Shown here in pieces: positions 50,508-52,184 of a DNA stretch of 52,184 nucleotides. The stretch lies in the IMG/VR virus record IMGVR_UViG_3300030012_002628, positions 1 through 52,184 of that record. One strand, written 5' to 3'. The notes beneath the pieces are model-generated. The model was not told the origin of the DNA. It did not search any database and saw nothing but the letters and a program-made list of their open reading frames with translations. Position 1 is the first letter of the stretch, and each line of letters begins with the position of its first letter. Both the position numbers and the translations under genes were made by a program. This DNA comes from a virus.

Positions 50508-51140
50508 ATGCCTACTTCTATAAATGGGACAGTACGTCTTTCTTATGGGAATCACATTCATACTGAGAATTTTGATTCTACAACAACAGCATATGGTGCA
50601 ACTAATCAAACTGGAAATTATTCCGCAGGGGGTGCAAGAGCTGTATATAGTGCAACTACGGGAGTTACTATTGATTTAGGAACCATTGATTCTGATGAAG
50701 GATTGCTTCTTATTAAGAATGTAAACACCGCGGGATCTCTACTGGTTAGTATGGATGGCGGGTCTAACTGGGATATTAAGATTCATGCAGGACACGCGAA
50801 TCTTATTTCTGTAGGCCCTGATCACCCTGTTCATGTAAAAACCAATGCTGCTGACGCGGACATTGGAGTTAACTCTGTGTCTACATCAGGAGCAATCACC
50901 TTTGATTCTAATATATCTTTTGCAGGAACATATGTAATGAATGCAAAAACAAGCCCTGATCACACAAGTGGCCCGTTTTACATTGTAAAGACTACTTCGA
51001 ATAATGTTTCAACTGGGATTGCTTATGCACTCGACGGAACTACTAAGAAGGATTTAGCCACAGGCAATGTATATACTGAAAATACCACAGTAACTTTAAA
51101 AGAAATTGCTGACTATAGGTTTACTTTAACTGAAGGATAA
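50508..51140 (+). CDS. Putative tail or decoration protein
   Basis: 210 residues, beta-rich with many Gly, Thr and Asn (TTGVTIDLGTIDSDEGLLLI, LVSMDGGSNWDIKIHAGHAN). The build is that of a small beta-sandwich virion protein. First gene of the tail operon. Two bases before the next start, which has a GAAGGA-like Shine-Dalgarno sequence. Function otherwise unknown. Confidence 0.65.
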   Translation: MPTSINGTVRLSYGNHIHTENFDSTTTAYGATNQTGNYSAGGARAVYSATTGVTIDLGTIDSDEGLLLIKNVNTAGSLLVSMDGGSNWDIKIHAGHANLISVGPDHPVHVKTNAADADIGVNSVSTSGAITFDSNISFAGTYVMNAKTSPDHTSGPFYIVKTTSNNVSTGIAYALDGTTKKDLATGNVYTENTTVTLKEIADYRFTLTEG

Positions 51141-51142
51141 GT

Positions 51143-51583
51143 ATGGCAAATATTCAACTACAGAGAGGACAACAACAAGCAATTGAAGTTACTTTCAAAT
51201 TGGCTAATGGGGACATCCCTAATTTCAATTCCGAAAACGACAACAATGCTAGTGCGGGGACTTTTGACGCAGAATTAGTAATAAGGAAAAAAAGAGGGGA
51301 TAACTTTCAAGGACAGATTATTGATGTTCTTAGGCATGGTGTCACATCAGGCTTTGCGGTCTCTGAGGCAGATAGTAGGATTTCTTTTACAGGCACTGGA
51401 GGTGCAGCTTCTACAACACTAAGTAGTGGGCATAATATAGTTCTTAATTGGAACACTGCTCAAGCTACGCTTTTGCCGAACGAAGCGATCACTGTTTTTG
51501 GAGACCTCAAAGTCACTAAGTCATCCGAAGTCGTACATCACATTCGACTTGCGTTTGATATACTACCCGAAATTACAGCATAA
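51143..51583 (+). CDS. Putative tail-associated beta-sandwich protein
   Basis: 146 residues. An N-terminal strand LQRGQQQAIEVTFKL and C-terminal strands ITVFGDLKVTKSSEVV, IRLAFDIL suggest an Ig-like or baseplate-upper-protein-like domain. Coupled to the next gene by TAATG. No family named with certainty. Confidence 0.65.
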   Translation: MANIQLQRGQQQAIEVTFKLANGDIPNFNSENDNNASAGTFDAELVIRKKRGDNFQGQIIDVLRHGVTSGFAVSEADSRISFTGTGGAASTTLSSGHNIVLNWNTAQATLLPNEAITVFGDLKVTKSSEVVHHIRLAFDILPEITA

Positions 51584-52184
51584 TGGCGAACGAAACAGTC
51601 ACAGTAAACCAGTCTACAAACTCTATAACAGTAACTCAATCGACGAATAACGCTTCGGTTGTTGCTGTTAACCCGCGAGCGGGGTTGGGGTCAGGGGGGA
51701 CTGTTCAAGGAAGTCTAGATATAACACAAAACCTAGACGTTGATGGTATTTTAGAAACTGATGCTTTAACTATAAACGGAGTTTCTCTTGCGGAAACAGT
51801 CCAAGATGTAGTTGGAGCTATGGTAGGTAGCAATACTGAAACAGGTATTGCTGTGTCTTATGATAATACCGATGGCACTTTAGACTTTGTGGTCTCTTCT
51901 CAGACCGACAATAACTTTACTACAGCCTTAAAACAAAAACTTGAGGGCATAGATGCTGGAGCTAAAGACGACCAGACACCAGCAGAAATCCTCACCGCGC
52001 TTCTGACAGTTGATGGGGTGAGTTCTGGCTTAGATGCAGATTTACTTGATGGGCAGCACGCATCAGCCTTTCAAGCTGCTGGTACATATAATACCAACAT
52101 TGGTACAAGTGATGACATAAGTTTAACTGGCACTGGAGTTATTGACGGCCTAACACTTACAGATGGTGTTATAACTGATTCCTC
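51583..52184 (+). CDS. Tail fibre protein, partial at the right edge
   Basis: The first 200 residues are visible and the gene is cut by the window end. The start overlaps the preceding stop (TAATG). After a short beta N-terminus (TVNQSTNSITVTQSTNNASV) and a ATALKQKLEGIDAGA-like segment comes the module VSSGLDADLLDGQHASAF, then DGLTLTDGVIT, the same type as in the fibre at 115-3882. Two related fibre genes therefore lie in the tail region. Confidence 0.7.
   Translation, partial: MANETVTVNQSTNSITVTQSTNNASVVAVNPRAGLGSGGTVQGSLDITQNLDVDGILETDALTINGVSLAETVQDVVGAMVGSNTETGIAVSYDNTDGTLDFVVSSQTDNNFTTALKQKLEGIDAGAKDDQTPAEILTALLTVDGVSSGLDADLLDGQHASAFQAAGTYNTNIGTSDDISLTGTGVIDGLTLTDGVITDS

Noticed and set aside
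1-52184. Closed circle in which the right-edge fibre gene continues into the open frame at 3-113
   Set aside because: Joining the ends puts the fibre gene in a different frame that stops at 17-19, so the sequence gives no support for circular closure.
1-52184. CRISPR array, tRNA gene, integrase or insertion sequence
   Set aside because: No regularly spaced repeats, no cloverleaf or T-arm sequence, no recombinase catalytic motifs and no IS ends were found on reading. The two repeated elements at 47525 and 47597 are only two copies with covarying stems, unlike CRISPR repeats.

Overview
The window is a 52 kb stretch of a tailed double-stranded DNA phage (Caudoviricetes). It carries portal, scaffold, major capsid, large terminase, tail fibre, endolysin and spanin-like genes, a family A DNA polymerase and a primase-helicase. 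No integrase, transposase, tRNA gene or phage RNA polymerase was recognised. No tape-measure or sheath gene is evident. A 3353-residue virion-type protein sits in the terminase block, so a podovirus-like particle is the most economical reading (inference). The spanin-like lipoprotein and a second lipoprotein imply a Gram-negative host. The host genus cannot be told from the sequence. The polymerase O-helix motif (KxxxLGxxYG) is the Leu762 type reported as common in marine viroplankton.

Layout: 3-11147 (+) holds tail fibre, a glycosyltransferase-like protein, virion proteins and a lysis cassette (two small membrane proteins, overlapping spanin pair, amidase), then an HELxE peptidase-like protein and a PD-(D/E)XK nuclease. 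18935-11122 (-) is the replication and recombination block: small-terminase-like HTH protein, RuvC-like resolvase, Cas4/AddB-like nuclease, possible ssDNA-binding protein, PolA and PrimPol-like helicase. 18965-33051 (+) has TerL, two coiled-coil proteins, the giant protein and a lysine-rich protein. 41235-33048 (-) is a probable early/accessory block: ArdC-type protein, about fifteen tiny unrecognised proteins, a SNF2-type helicase and a MazG-like protein. 41754-43444 (+) encodes small basic proteins and a NUMOD4-like protein among palindromes. 43731-49651 (+) is the head block. 50402-49641 (-) is a second glycosyltransferase-like gene, and 50508 onward (+) begins the tail genes, running off the window.

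Expression logic: genes are mostly chained by ATGA, GTGA, TTGA or TAATG stop/start overlaps with little Shine-Dalgarno sequence. Several transcription units start with a sigma70-like promoter (TTGACT/A, about 17 bases, TAnnnT) lying only 5-9 bases before the ATG, which predicts leaderless or nearly leaderless messages. The major capsid gene is the exception: its promoter lies about 200 bases upstream, and the leader contains two tandem copies of a small structured element with covarying stems. I consider this the most likely undescribed element in the window. Other points of interest are a family of 25-31 base palindromes, a parS-like site in the only long non-coding gap (41236-41753), and nested inverted repeats in the early block.

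All functions are read from motifs by eye. No database search was run.
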